NCBI GenBank assembly: GCA_019415505.1
Contig: DXZC01000056.1
Location: 1-13,807 of the forward strand
Reading direction: 5' to 3'
Length of the DNA stretch: 13,807 bases
From: Peptococcaceae bacterium
GTDB lineage: Bacteria; Bacillota; Dehalobacteriia; UBA7702
The notes beneath the pieces are model-generated. The model was not told the origin of the DNA. It did not search any database and saw nothing but the letters and a program-made list of their open reading frames with translations. The translations under genes were made by a program, and so were the position numbers. Numbering within the stretch: the stretch's first letter is position 1; each line of letters opens with the position of its first letter. Below are positions 1-7,040 of the stretch, piece by piece.

Positions 1-16
1 TGTGTATAAGAGACAG
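1..16 (+). other. Residual Tn5/Nextera mosaic-end adapter (artefact)
   Basis: The bases TGTGTATAAGAGACAG are identical to the last 16 bases of the 19-bp Tn5 mosaic end used in transposase-based sequencing libraries. They sit exactly at the window edge, directly before an in-frame L9 coding sequence. This is almost certainly untrimmed adapter carried into the assembly and not part of the genome. A natural Tn5 end is very unlikely because no transposon sequence accompanies it. Confidence 0.95.
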
Positions 17-317
17 GAACAAGGATAAAGCTGACGCTAAAGCAGCGGCGGATTTGGCTCAGGCCCAGAAATTGGCCCAAGAATTAAAGAACCAGGAATT
101 TGTGGTTAAAGCCAAGACCGGTGAGGGTGAGCGGCTGTTTGGTTCCATAACTAATAAAGACGTAGCGGCAGCTATGGAAGAAGCGTATAAAGTAAAAATT
201 GATAAAAGAAATGTGGAAATGGACGACCATATTAAAACTTTGGGCTCCTATAAAGTAAAGGTGAAGCTGCATCCGAAAGTTAAAACTGAGGTTGTCGTGC
301 GAGTGGAAAAGCTTTGA
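17..317 (+). CDS. rplI: 50S ribosomal protein L9, 3' part
   Basis: The 5' end is missing because the window begins inside the gene. The frame is open from base 18, directly after the adapter, and encodes the last 99 residues. It starts in the Lys/Ala-rich connecting helix (KADAKAAADLAQAQKLA) and runs through the C-terminal domain, with the recognisable KAKTGEGERLFGSIT segment and the end VVVRVEKL. L9 binds 23S rRNA near the L1 stalk of the large ribosomal subunit, and its long helix separates the two globular domains. L9 is about 148-150 residues, so roughly one third, the N-terminal rRNA-binding domain, is lost off the edge. An intrinsic terminator follows 42 bases after the stop. The TTG at 54 is an internal codon and not the real start. 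Confidence 0.95.
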
Positions 318-359
318 CGTTTTGACCGCAGTTAAGTGAGCCTCTACCTTTATGAATAA

Positions 360-396
360 AAAACCGGTGCCCAATGGGTGGGACATCGGTTTTATT
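360..396 (+). terminator. Intrinsic terminator after rplI
   Basis: AAACCGGTG (361-369) pairs with CATCGGTTT (384-392), including one G-T pair. CCC (370-372) continues the stem with GGG (380-382) after a one-base bulge. A short T-rich run (TTTTATT) follows. The hairpin lies between the rplI stop and the preferred lonC start, so it probably ends the ribosomal-protein transcript. It also argues against an upstream ATG (352) as the lonC start. Confidence 0.7.
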
Positions 397-423
397 ATGA
401 ATAAATTTTATAAGGATACAGAT

Positions 424-2298
424 ATGGCAGAAAATCAAGAATATGACAAAGAGGTTCAAGAAAAGCTTGTAGCCCTGGAAGGTATACTTAATGACGTTTA
501 TGGCGCTGATCAGTTGGTGATTCGCGGTACTAAGTTGGAAATACTGGATTTAATGGATTCCGCCCAGCCTGAGGACAGAGTTGCCGCTTTGGAAAAAATT
601 ATTAATTATGATTCCAATTATAAGGGCAGCGGCAGTTTGGCTCAGCGTCTTGACGATTTGCTGGCCTCCCTGGCGGATACTATTGCCAAACGTAGCATAG
701 AGGATAAATTAGAAAAGACAATCGCGGAAAAAATGCAGGAACGCCAGGAGGACTACTACCGAGAAATTAAGATACAGGTTCTCAAGGAGCAAAACGGCCC
801 GGAGAACCCAACCACCTTAAAAAAATATGCTGAATTAGAGTGTTTAGAGGAGAAGAAGCTGACCCGCTCCGCTATGGACTTGCTGCGTCCCAGTGAGCTA
901 GAGGAAATAGTGGGTCAGGAAAAGGCGGTAAATGCCTTATTGGGCAAATTAGCTTCCTCCTATCCCCAACACGTTATAGTTTACGGCCCGCCGGGAGTGG
1001 GCAAAACCTCCGCCGCCCGTTTGGCCCTGGAGGCGGCAAAAGCCGTGCCCTCGTCCCCCTTTGCCCCGGACGCGCCCTTTGTGGAAATTGACGGCTCCAC
1101 CCTGCGTTGGGACCCCCGGGAAACTACTAACCCTTTATTAGGCTCGGTTCATGACCCTATTTACCAGGGGGCCAAGCGTGATTTGGCCGAAACCGGCGTG
1201 CCTGAACCCAAGCCTGGGTTAGTGACGGCAGCTAACGGCGGCGTACTATTCATAGATGAAATTGGGGAAATGGACCCCATGTTATTAACTAAGCTATTAA
1301 AGGTTTTAGAGGATAAGCGGGTGGAGTTTGAGTCCTCCTACTATGACCCTCTCGACGACCAAGTGCCCCGTTATATTAAAAAGATATTTGAAGAGGGTTT
1401 GCCGGCGGATTTTATTCTCATAGCCGCTACGACACGAGACGCTGGGGAGCTTAACTCGGCCTTGCGCTCACGTTGCGGCGAGGTATATTTTGACCCCCTC
1501 AGCCCGACTGATATTAAGACCATTCTCCACAATGCGGCGGAGAGATTAAAAATTAAGCTGGACGCTGACGCGGCGGAACTGATTGCCGACACTACGGCTG
1601 ACGGCCGCAAAGCCGTTAACATATTGTCCGACGCTTACGGTTTACTCCTTTACCAACAGCGGGATAAAAAAGTTAAACGCATGGTAATTAAGAAAAAGAA
1701 AATAGAAGAAGTATTGCAGAATGCCCGCCTGTCGCCGCAGAACCATGATAAATCCAGGAATGGAGCGGAAATAGGCAAGGTTTTTGGTCTCGGCGTTTAT
1801 GGTTTTTTGGGTTCGGTTTTAGATATTGAAGCCGTGGTATTTCCCGCTGCTGAAAAGGCTAAGGGCAGGGTACGATTTAACGATACGGCAGGCTCTATGG
1901 CCAAGGATTCAGTATTTAACGCCGCATCGGTCTTTCGCCTCTTAGGTGAGGAGGGTTTTCTCGATTACGACGCTCATGTCAATGTGGTGGGCGGCGGCAA
2001 TATTGACGGGCCTTCGGCTGGCTTAGGAATCTTCCTCAGTATTTACAGCGCCTTTAAGGAATGGCCCATTCCCCAGAACATTGCCGTTACCGGGGAGCTG
2101 TCTATTCGGGGCAAGGTTTATCCTGTTGGCGGCATCGCGGAAAAAATTTATGGCGCTAAGCAGGCTGGGGTAAAAAAGGTTATTTTACCTTACGATAACT
2201 TAGGCGATGTGCCTAAGGGCCTTAAAGGTATAAAGATTGTACCGGTTAAAGATGTGCGCGAGGCTTTAAAGGAGGTCTTCCCCAAGGGCTTAAAGTAG
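424..2298 (+). CDS. lonC: Lon-family ATP-dependent protease (spore_lon_C type)
   Basis: A 624-residue ATP-dependent serine protease of the Lon family, cytoplasmic and presumably oligomeric. The AAA+ module carries Walker A GPPGVGKT (188-195) and Walker B VLFIDE (274-279). The C-terminal S16 protease domain has the catalytic Ser531 in DGPSAG and Lys574 in GGIAEK. Their 43-residue spacing equals that of E. coli Lon (S679/K722). The first ~165 residues are predicted helical and charged, and they replace the large substrate-binding domain of classical Lon (about 780-800 residues), so this is a shorter paralogue. Gene order rplI-lonC-dnaB is familiar to me for the spore_lon_C subfamily of spore-forming lineages; that assignment is from memory. 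In-frame ATGs exist at 352 and 397, but 352 would put the terminator hairpin inside the gene. ATG 424 has AAGGA (411-415) eight bases upstream. Confidence 0.88.
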   Translation: MAENQEYDKEVQEKLVALEGILNDVYGADQLVIRGTKLEILDLMDSAQPEDRVAALEKIINYDSNYKGSGSLAQRLDDLLASLADTIAKRSIEDKLEKTIAEKMQERQEDYYREIKIQVLKEQNGPENPTTLKKYAELECLEEKKLTRSAMDLLRPSELEEIVGQEKAVNALLGKLASSYPQHVIVYGPPGVGKTSAARLALEAAKAVPSSPFAPDAPFVEIDGSTLRWDPRETTNPLLGSVHDPIYQGAKRDLAETGVPEPKPGLVTAANGGVLFIDEIGEMDPMLLTKLLKVLEDKRVEFESSYYDPLDDQVPRYIKKIFEEGLPADFILIAATTRDAGELNSALRSRCGEVYFDPLSPTDIKTILHNAAERLKIKLDADAAELIADTTADGRKAVNILSDAYGLLLYQQRDKKVKRMVIKKKKIEEVLQNARLSPQNHDKSRNGAEIGKVFGLGVYGFLGSVLDIEAVVFPAAEKAKGRVRFNDTAGSMAKDSVFNAASVFRLLGEEGFLDYDAHVNVVGGGNIDGPSAGLGIFLSIYSAFKEWPIPQNIAVTGELSIRGKVYPVGGIAEKIYGAKQAGVKKVILPYDNLGDVPKGLKGIKIVPVKDVREALKEVFPKGLK

Positions 2299-2334
2299 TT
2301 GTGCGCATTTTGCCAATTAAATTATTTACTTAGG

Positions 2335-2367
2335 TTAGACTCAGCAATGTTGCTGAGTCTAATTTTT
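2335..2367 (+). terminator. Intrinsic terminator after lonC
   Basis: TTAGACTCAGCAA (2335-2347) is a perfect inverted repeat with TTGCTGAGTCTAA (2350-2362), followed by TTTTT. It is a strong Rho-independent terminator that isolates lonC from the aminotransferase gene. Confidence 0.92.
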
Positions 2368-2368
2368 G

Positions 2369-2397
2369 TTTTCATTGCCTATTATTTGTGCTATAAT
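2369..2397 (+). promoter_or_regulatory. Promoter of the aminotransferase gene
   Basis: An extended -10 element TG-C-TATAAT (2389-2397) lies directly after the lonC terminator. The best -35 match is TTTTCA (2369-2374) with a 17-bp spacer. The 14-mer starting at the -10 box (2392-2405) recurs exactly upstream of dnaB. Confidence 0.7.
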
Positions 2398-2467
2398 ATA
2401 AGTTAAAGCTTTTATAGTAAAACGATAAAGTATAAATAAAAAAATGTTTGTTAGGGGAGGAAATAAA

Positions 2468-3652
2468 ATGGTTTCACAGGAAATGCTGGAGCTAGGCACA
2501 AAGCGTTCGGTGATTCGGGAGTTATTTGAATATGGTAAAAAGCGGGCAGCGGAAATCGGCGCGGAAAACGTCTATGATTTCAGTATTGGCAACCCCAGTG
2601 TGGCGCCGCCCTCAACTGTACGCCAGGCCATTGATAATTTATTAAACAATGAGGATAGCGTGGCTTTGCATGGCTATACCTCAGCCCAGGGTGACGCTGG
2701 GGTGCGCCAGGCTATGGCTGATTACCTCAATAAAACCTATGGGGAAAGCTTTACTGCCAACAGCTTTTACATGACCTGCGGTGCGGCGGCCTCTTTAATG
2801 ATAACCTTAAAAGCCTTGGTTTTACCTGGGGAGGAAGTGATTATTTTCGCGCCCTTTTTCCCGGAATATAAGGTCTTTATTCAGAGCGTAGGGGGTAAAC
2901 CGGTGGTGGCGCCTCCCTGTCGGGAAGATTTTCAGATTGATTTAACCGCCTTTGCTGAGGCATTGACCCCCCAAACCAAAGCAATAATAGTTAATTCTCC
3001 TAATAATCCCTCAGGGGTAGTCTATTCTCAAGAGACAATTAAGTCCTTATGCGCTGCCCTCAAGGCTAAAGCCCAGGAGTATGGCCATACTATTTATTTA
3101 ATTACTGACGAGCCTTACCGGGAGTTGGTTTATGATGGGGTAGAGGTGCCTTTTCTCACTAAATATTATGACGATACCTTGGTATGCTATTCCTTCAGTA
3201 AATCCTTGTCCCTACCTGGCGAGCGTATTGGTTATATTGGGGTATGCCCTAGAATGCAGGAGGAACGCCAGGTGTACGCCGCCCTCTGCGGCGCTGGCCG
3301 GAGCTTAGGCTATGTTTGCGCTCCCAGTCTCTTCCAAAAGGTTGCGGCCGCCTGTGTCGGACAAACCGCTGACATCTCAGTTTATCAAAAAAATCGGGAT
3401 TTGCTGGCCGGCGCTTTGGAGAAACTGGGTTTTCACTGTATCCAGCCTGACGGCGCCTTTTATCTGTTTGTCCAGTCGCCAGAAGGCGATACCCAGGCTT
3501 TTTGTGAAAAAGCCAAGAAATACGAGCTACTCTTAGTACCTGGCGCTGACTTTGGCTGCCCTGAATTTGTCCGTATTTCCTACTGCGTTAGCACGAAAAT
3601 GATTGAGTCCTCTTTGCCGGCATTTGCGAAATTAGCAGCGGAGTATAAATAA
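2468..3652 (+). CDS. Pyridoxal-phosphate-dependent aminotransferase (class I/II)
   Basis: A 394-residue fold-type I aminotransferase, the usual length for the aspartate aminotransferase superfamily. Visible landmarks are NSPNNPSG (176-183), whose second Asn contacts PLP, and Asp214 and Tyr217 in TDEPY, for the PLP ring nitrogen and phenol oxygen. Lys245 in SFSKSLSLPGERIGY would form the Schiff base, and Arg369 in FVRISY would bind the substrate carboxylate. The amino donor cannot be read from sequence; aspartate, aromatic or branched-chain amino acids are all possible. ATG 2468 is preferred over ATG 2444 because GGGGAGG lies just upstream of it. The gene has its own promoter and sits between lonC and dnaB. 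I see no strong terminator after it, but dnaB has a separate -10 box. The nearby ilvC suggests, but does not prove, an amino-acid biosynthetic role. Confidence 0.88.
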   Translation: MVSQEMLELGTKRSVIRELFEYGKKRAAEIGAENVYDFSIGNPSVAPPSTVRQAIDNLLNNEDSVALHGYTSAQGDAGVRQAMADYLNKTYGESFTANSFYMTCGAAASLMITLKALVLPGEEVIIFAPFFPEYKVFIQSVGGKPVVAPPCREDFQIDLTAFAEALTPQTKAIIVNSPNNPSGVVYSQETIKSLCAALKAKAQEYGHTIYLITDEPYRELVYDGVEVPFLTKYYDDTLVCYSFSKSLSLPGERIGYIGVCPRMQEERQVYAALCGAGRSLGYVCAPSLFQKVAAACVGQTADISVYQKNRDLLAGALEKLGFHCIQPDGAFYLFVQSPEGDTQAFCEKAKKYELLLVPGADFGCPEFVRISYCVSTKMIESSLPAFAKLAAEYK

Positions 3653-3693
3653 GTTAAAAAATTGAGAAAATTGGCTCAAACTGTTGTTTTTTC

Positions 3694-3722
3694 TGGAAAA
3701 ATCCCGCGGATTAAGTTATAAT
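3694..3722 (+). promoter_or_regulatory. Promoter of dnaB
   Basis: TATAAT at 3717-3722 is followed by ATAAGTTA, identical over 14 bases with the -10 region of the aminotransferase promoter. The -35 region at a 17-bp distance is poor (TGGAAA, 3694-3699), so activity rests on the -10 region. The start would give a leader of about 35 bases. Confidence 0.55.
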
Positions 3723-3761
3723 ATAAGTTATATTTAAACAAATTGACAAGGAGACAGTGTA

Positions 3762-5303
3762 GTGGCGGAAGAAAAAGATATTTTGGCGGCAGTGGGGGAA
3801 AACCTCGGTATGCCTTATGATGATGAAGCTGAACGGGCTGTATTAGGCTCCATTCTCCTGGATCAAAGCATAATTCTGACCATTGCCGCTATTTTGCGCC
3901 CTTCTGACTTTTACAAAGATAGCAATAAAAAAATATATGAGACTTTATTACAGCTTAATGAGTCAAATAAATCCATAGATACCTTGCTGCTCACCAAGGC
4001 TTTGCGGGATTTAGGCTGCCTTGAGGCCATCGGCGGCCGCCAATATATTACCGACCTTTACAACGCCGTGCCTAGCGCTGCCCATGCTGTGGAATATGCC
4101 CGGCTGGTGCAGGATAAAGCCATGCGGCGCAGCGTTATTTCCTTTGCCGGCCAGCTTAATGAGGCTGCCCGCAGCCACGAAAGGCCAGCGGCGGAAATAA
4201 TTGAGGCGGCGGAGTCGGAAATTTACGAGCTGGGCCAGGAAGCCAACCACTCATCTTTAGAGCATATTGCGCCCATTGTGGCCAACGCCTACGATAACCT
4301 GGGTAAACAAGAGGAGACTATTAAAACCTTTACAGAGCTGGACAAATATCTAGGCGGACTCCATAAAAGCGATGTAATTATTGTGGCGGCCCGACCTGGG
4401 ATGGGTAAAACTACCTTTTGTATTAACCTGGCGGTGAATTCCGCTATAGAGCACAAGAAATCCGTGGCCTTCTTTAGTTTGGAAATGTCCAGCGAGCAGT
4501 TGGCTACCAGAATGTTGGTTTCCAGGGCTAAGGTTAATACCGAGCACGTTAAAAAGTGGGAAAAAATTACCGACGCAGAGATGAAAAAGCTGTCTGAAGC
4601 TATGTCCTCTATCGCGGCGGCTAATCTATATATTGATGATACTCCCAATATTACCGTGGCGGAAATACGCGGTAAAGTCCGGCGTTTGCAGAAGGAAAAG
4701 GGCTTGGACCTCATTGTGATAGATTATATTGGTCTTATGCAGGCTTCCTCCTTTTTGGCCCGCAGCGATAACCGGCAGCAGCAAATTTCGGAAATTTCCC
4801 GACAAATTAAGGGTATGGCCAAGGAATTGAATGTGCCCATAATTGTGATATCCCAGTTAAACCGTACGGCGGTGAAGGGGGATAATACCTCCAGCACCAA
4901 GGAGCCGGATTTAAGCCATTTGCGGGAATCCGGAGCTTTGGAGCAGGACGCGGATATTGTCCTGTTTATTCACCGACCCTCCTATTATAATCCGGAAACC
5001 GAGGACAAGAACCTAGCCCGGGTAATTATAGCCAAGCACCGTAACGGCGCTGTAGGTCGGGTAGATATGACCTTTATCAGCGAGTATACTCTATTTACCG
5101 ACCGGGAAAAGCATCACCCTGAGGAGGGAGAACCAGTGCCTCCTGAGGAATTAGCCGGCTATGTTGAGTCCCAGCCGCCCAGCGCTGAAGAGCAGCCTAA
5201 TACGGATAAAGAGTCTCAGCCCGGGAAAAAGGCGGCGGCTGAGGCGGCAAATAAGGAGGAGACAACGGCGGAAATAGTTCCCTTGGATGAGCTGCCTTTT
5301 TAA
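3762..5303 (+). CDS. dnaB: Replicative DNA helicase DnaB with long acidic tail
   Basis: Hexameric 5'-3' helicase that unwinds DNA at the replication fork. The N-terminal domain begins at PYDDEAERAVLGSILL, where primase-interacting helices lie in this family. The RecA-like motor has Walker A ARPGMGKT (210-217), the catalytic Glu241 in FSLEM, Walker B ending at Asp321 (LIVIDYIGLM), and SHLRESGALEQDAD near the arginine-finger region. The core finishes near residue 447. A further ~66 residues rich in Glu, Pro, Ala and Lys, predicted disordered, end in PLDELPF. Family members are usually about 440-460 residues, so this tail is an addition, and its tip resembles that of SSB (DDDLPF). The start is GTG 3762, with AAGGAG (3748-3753) eight bases upstream. 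No clear terminator follows; ilvC has its own promoter. Confidence 0.95.
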   Translation: MAEEKDILAAVGENLGMPYDDEAERAVLGSILLDQSIILTIAAILRPSDFYKDSNKKIYETLLQLNESNKSIDTLLLTKALRDLGCLEAIGGRQYITDLYNAVPSAAHAVEYARLVQDKAMRRSVISFAGQLNEAARSHERPAAEIIEAAESEIYELGQEANHSSLEHIAPIVANAYDNLGKQEETIKTFTELDKYLGGLHKSDVIIVAARPGMGKTTFCINLAVNSAIEHKKSVAFFSLEMSSEQLATRMLVSRAKVNTEHVKKWEKITDAEMKKLSEAMSSIAAANLYIDDTPNITVAEIRGKVRRLQKEKGLDLIVIDYIGLMQASSFLARSDNRQQQISEISRQIKGMAKELNVPIIVISQLNRTAVKGDNTSSTKEPDLSHLRESGALEQDADIVLFIHRPSYYNPETEDKNLARVIIAKHRNGAVGRVDMTFISEYTLFTDREKHHPEEGEPVPPEELAGYVESQPPSAEEQPNTDKESQPGKKAAAEAANKEETTAEIVPLDELPF

Positions 5304-5367
5304 ATTCTTGGGATTACACAAAGGGATAAATTTTAGAGATAATATTAAATAATAGAAATAAAGACTA

Positions 5368-5395
5368 TTTACATTGCTTAAATTCGTGATATAAT
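5368..5395 (+). promoter_or_regulatory. Promoter of ilvC
   Basis: TTTACA (5368-5373), a 16-bp spacer and TATAAT (5390-5395) preceded by an extended -10 TGA. The leader of about 60 bases is too short for a T-box or leader-peptide attenuator, and I see no such element. AAGGAGG (5450-5456) is the ribosome binding site. Confidence 0.75.
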
Positions 5396-5464
5396 AAATT
5401 ATTAAGCAATTTTAATTATACAGTTAGCGAGTTTATTTGTTATATATTAAGGAGGAAATAGAAA

Positions 5465-6472
5465 ATGGCTAAAATGTATTACGACAGTGACGCGGACTTA
5501 TCTTTTTTGGCGGATAAGACTATCGGCGTTGTGGGTTACGGCTCCCAAGGCCATGCCCAAGCCCAGAACTTGAAAGAAAGCGGACTTAATGTCATTGTAG
5601 CTGATGTTCCCAACAGCGTAAACTGGCGGCAGGCGGAAGCTGACGGTATGACTATTATGACCACCCCTGAATTGGCGGCTCAGGCCGACGTTATTCAAAT
5701 TGTTACCCCCGATGAATTGCAGGCGCGCATTTATCATAGCGATATAGCTGAACATATGACCGAGGGCAAGGTTTTAGTTTTTTCCCACGGTTTTAATATT
5801 CACTTTAAACAAATTATACCGCCGGAACACGTTGACGTTATCATGATTGCGCCTAAAGGTCCGGGTCATCTAGTGAGACGTACCTATGTTGAGGGTAGCG
5901 GCGTGCCTAACCTCATTGCCGTGGAGCAGGATTATTCCGGTAAGGCAAAGGAAATAGCCTTAGCTTGGGCTAAAGGTATTGGCGGCACCAGGGCCGGGGT
6001 AATTGAAACTACCTTTAAAGAGGAAACTGAAACAGACCTCTTTGGCGAACAAACCGTATTGTGCGGCGGTTTAAGCCATTTGCTGACCGCTGGCTTTGAA
6101 ACCTTGGTGGAAGCTGGTTATCAGCCGGAAATCGCCTATTTTGAATGTGTGCATGAATTAAAATTGATTGTTGACCTAATTTACGAAGGCGGCTTGGCCA
6201 CCATGCGTTATTCCATTAGCGATACGGCTGAATGGGGCGATCTTTCCGTTGGTCCCGACATTATTACAGCTGAAACCAAAGCCAGGATGAAGCAGGCTCT
6301 CACCGATATTCAGGAAGGAACCTTTGCCAAAAACTGGATTTTGGAAAATCAGGCGGGAAGACCCCGTTACAATGCCCTGAAACGCCAGGGACAGGAACAT
6401 CAGGTAGAAGAAGTTGGCGCGGAATTGAGAAAGATGATGCCCTTCATCAAACCTACGATTAAAGTTAAATAA
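5465..6472 (+). CDS. ilvC: Ketol-acid reductoisomerase, probable NADH-type cofactor loop
   Basis: A 335-residue class I enzyme of valine, leucine and isoleucine synthesis. It isomerises and reduces acetolactate or acetohydroxybutyrate to the dihydroxy acid with Mg2+. The Rossmann fingerprint GYGSQGHAQAQNL lies at 24-36. Mg2+ ligands are at the canonical places: Asp191, Glu195, Glu227 and Glu231. The loop after beta-2 reads VADVPNSVNW (45-54). Typical NADPH enzymes have a GLR-x-GS-x-SW pattern, whose Arg and Ser hold the 2'-phosphate. Here Asp47 and Val48 replace Leu-Arg and Asn53 replaces the second Ser, so NADH preference is inferred. No other ilv/leu genes are adjacent. The gene is monocistronic, with its own promoter and a perfect terminator. 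Confidence 0.96.
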   Translation: MAKMYYDSDADLSFLADKTIGVVGYGSQGHAQAQNLKESGLNVIVADVPNSVNWRQAEADGMTIMTTPELAAQADVIQIVTPDELQARIYHSDIAEHMTEGKVLVFSHGFNIHFKQIIPPEHVDVIMIAPKGPGHLVRRTYVEGSGVPNLIAVEQDYSGKAKEIALAWAKGIGGTRAGVIETTFKEETETDLFGEQTVLCGGLSHLLTAGFETLVEAGYQPEIAYFECVHELKLIVDLIYEGGLATMRYSISDTAEWGDLSVGPDIITAETKARMKQALTDIQEGTFAKNWILENQAGRPRYNALKRQGQEHQVEEVGAELRKMMPFIKPTIKVK

Positions 6473-6474
6473 TT

Positions 6475-6507
6475 ATTGAGAGGCTCTTTAAAGAGCCTCT
6501 CAATTTT
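6475..6507 (+). terminator. Intrinsic terminator after ilvC
   Basis: ATTGAGAGGCTCTTT (6475-6489) is perfectly complementary to AAAGAGCCTCTCAAT (6490-6504), followed by TTTT. It lies 2 bases after the ilvC stop and only about 14 bases before the next start codon, so the next gene relies on readthrough or on a promoter I cannot see. Confidence 0.92.
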
Positions 6508-6521
6508 AATGTGGTGAAACT

Positions 6522-6971
6522 ATGGCTAATATAGATGAACTGGTAAATACTTTGCGACAAAAGAATAATGCCCAGGCGGCCCAGGCTTTAAAATTCTTGC
6601 TGGCCCTCAGCCGTGACTCAGATGTTGTATACAGTTACTTTTCCCAGTTTGCCGACATGTTGGACAGCTCTAATTCCTATCTGCGAACCAGGGGCTTGCT
6701 GTTAATCGTTGCTAACGCCCGGTGGGACAGGGATAATAAAATAGAGGAGCTGCTGCCCCGGTTATTAAGGCATATTGTGGATCCCAAGCCCATTACTGCC
6801 CGGCAATTTATCCAAGCTTTACCGGAATTGGCCCAGTATAAACCTGAGTTGAACATGGCTATAAGGGAGGCGCTGCTACAAGCGGATACCACTGTTTACG
6901 CCTCTAGTATGGGGCCTCTGGTGCGCGGCGATATTCAAAGGGCGCTGGCTCAAATCAGGGTGGAGGAGTGA
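6522..6971 (+). CDS. Small all-helical (HEAT-repeat-like) protein
   Basis: A 149-residue soluble protein with no signal peptide or membrane segment. It is built of amphipathic helices in pairs, for example ALKFLLALSRDSDVVYSYF, SYLRTRGLLLIVANARW and ITARQFIQALPELAQY. This pattern resembles HEAT/ARM-type repeats of small Firmicutes proteins, some of which carry the misleading label 'SufBD protein'. No catalytic motif is visible, so a protein-binding scaffold role is only a guess. The ribosome binding site is weak (GGTG, 6513-6516). The start sits directly behind the ilvC terminator, so expression probably depends on partial readthrough. A clean terminator follows 34 bases after the stop. Confidence 0.75.
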   Translation: MANIDELVNTLRQKNNAQAAQALKFLLALSRDSDVVYSYFSQFADMLDSSNSYLRTRGLLLIVANARWDRDNKIEELLPRLLRHIVDPKPITARQFIQALPELAQYKPELNMAIREALLQADTTVYASSMGPLVRGDIQRALAQIRVEE

Positions 6972-7005
6972 AGGCCGGGAACTGTAAAGTCAGTAAAAAG
7001 CATAA

Positions 7006-7037
7006 AATATACCGAGTTTTAACTCGGTATATTTTTT
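7006..7037 (+). terminator. Intrinsic terminator, possibly bidirectional
   Basis: AATATACCGAGTT (7006-7018) pairs perfectly with AACTCGGTATATT (7021-7033), followed by further Ts to 7037. On the other strand the stem is followed by a shorter T-run, so it could also stop transcripts arriving from the - strand. Confidence 0.9.
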
Positions 7038-7040
7038 ACT

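Noticed and set aside
352..423. Upstream in-frame ATGs (352 and 397) as the lonC start
   Set aside because: The first would place the rplI terminator hairpin in the coding sequence, and neither has a good ribosome binding site, unlike ATG 424.
3659..3695. TTGAG/CTCAA repeat followed by a T-run as a terminator after the aminotransferase gene
   Set aside because: The stem is only 5 bp of mostly weak pairs and the T-run begins 8-10 bases after it, so it is not a convincing terminator.
4289..4714. Long - strand open frame opposite dnaB (141 codons)
   Set aside because: It is an antisense shadow of the conserved helicase domain, without a ribosome binding site or a recognisable product. The same applies to the other antisense frames over real genes.
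5396..5464. T-box or leader-peptide attenuator in front of ilvC
   Set aside because: The leader is only about 60 bases, with no T-box consensus, no run of branched-chain codons and no terminator hairpin.
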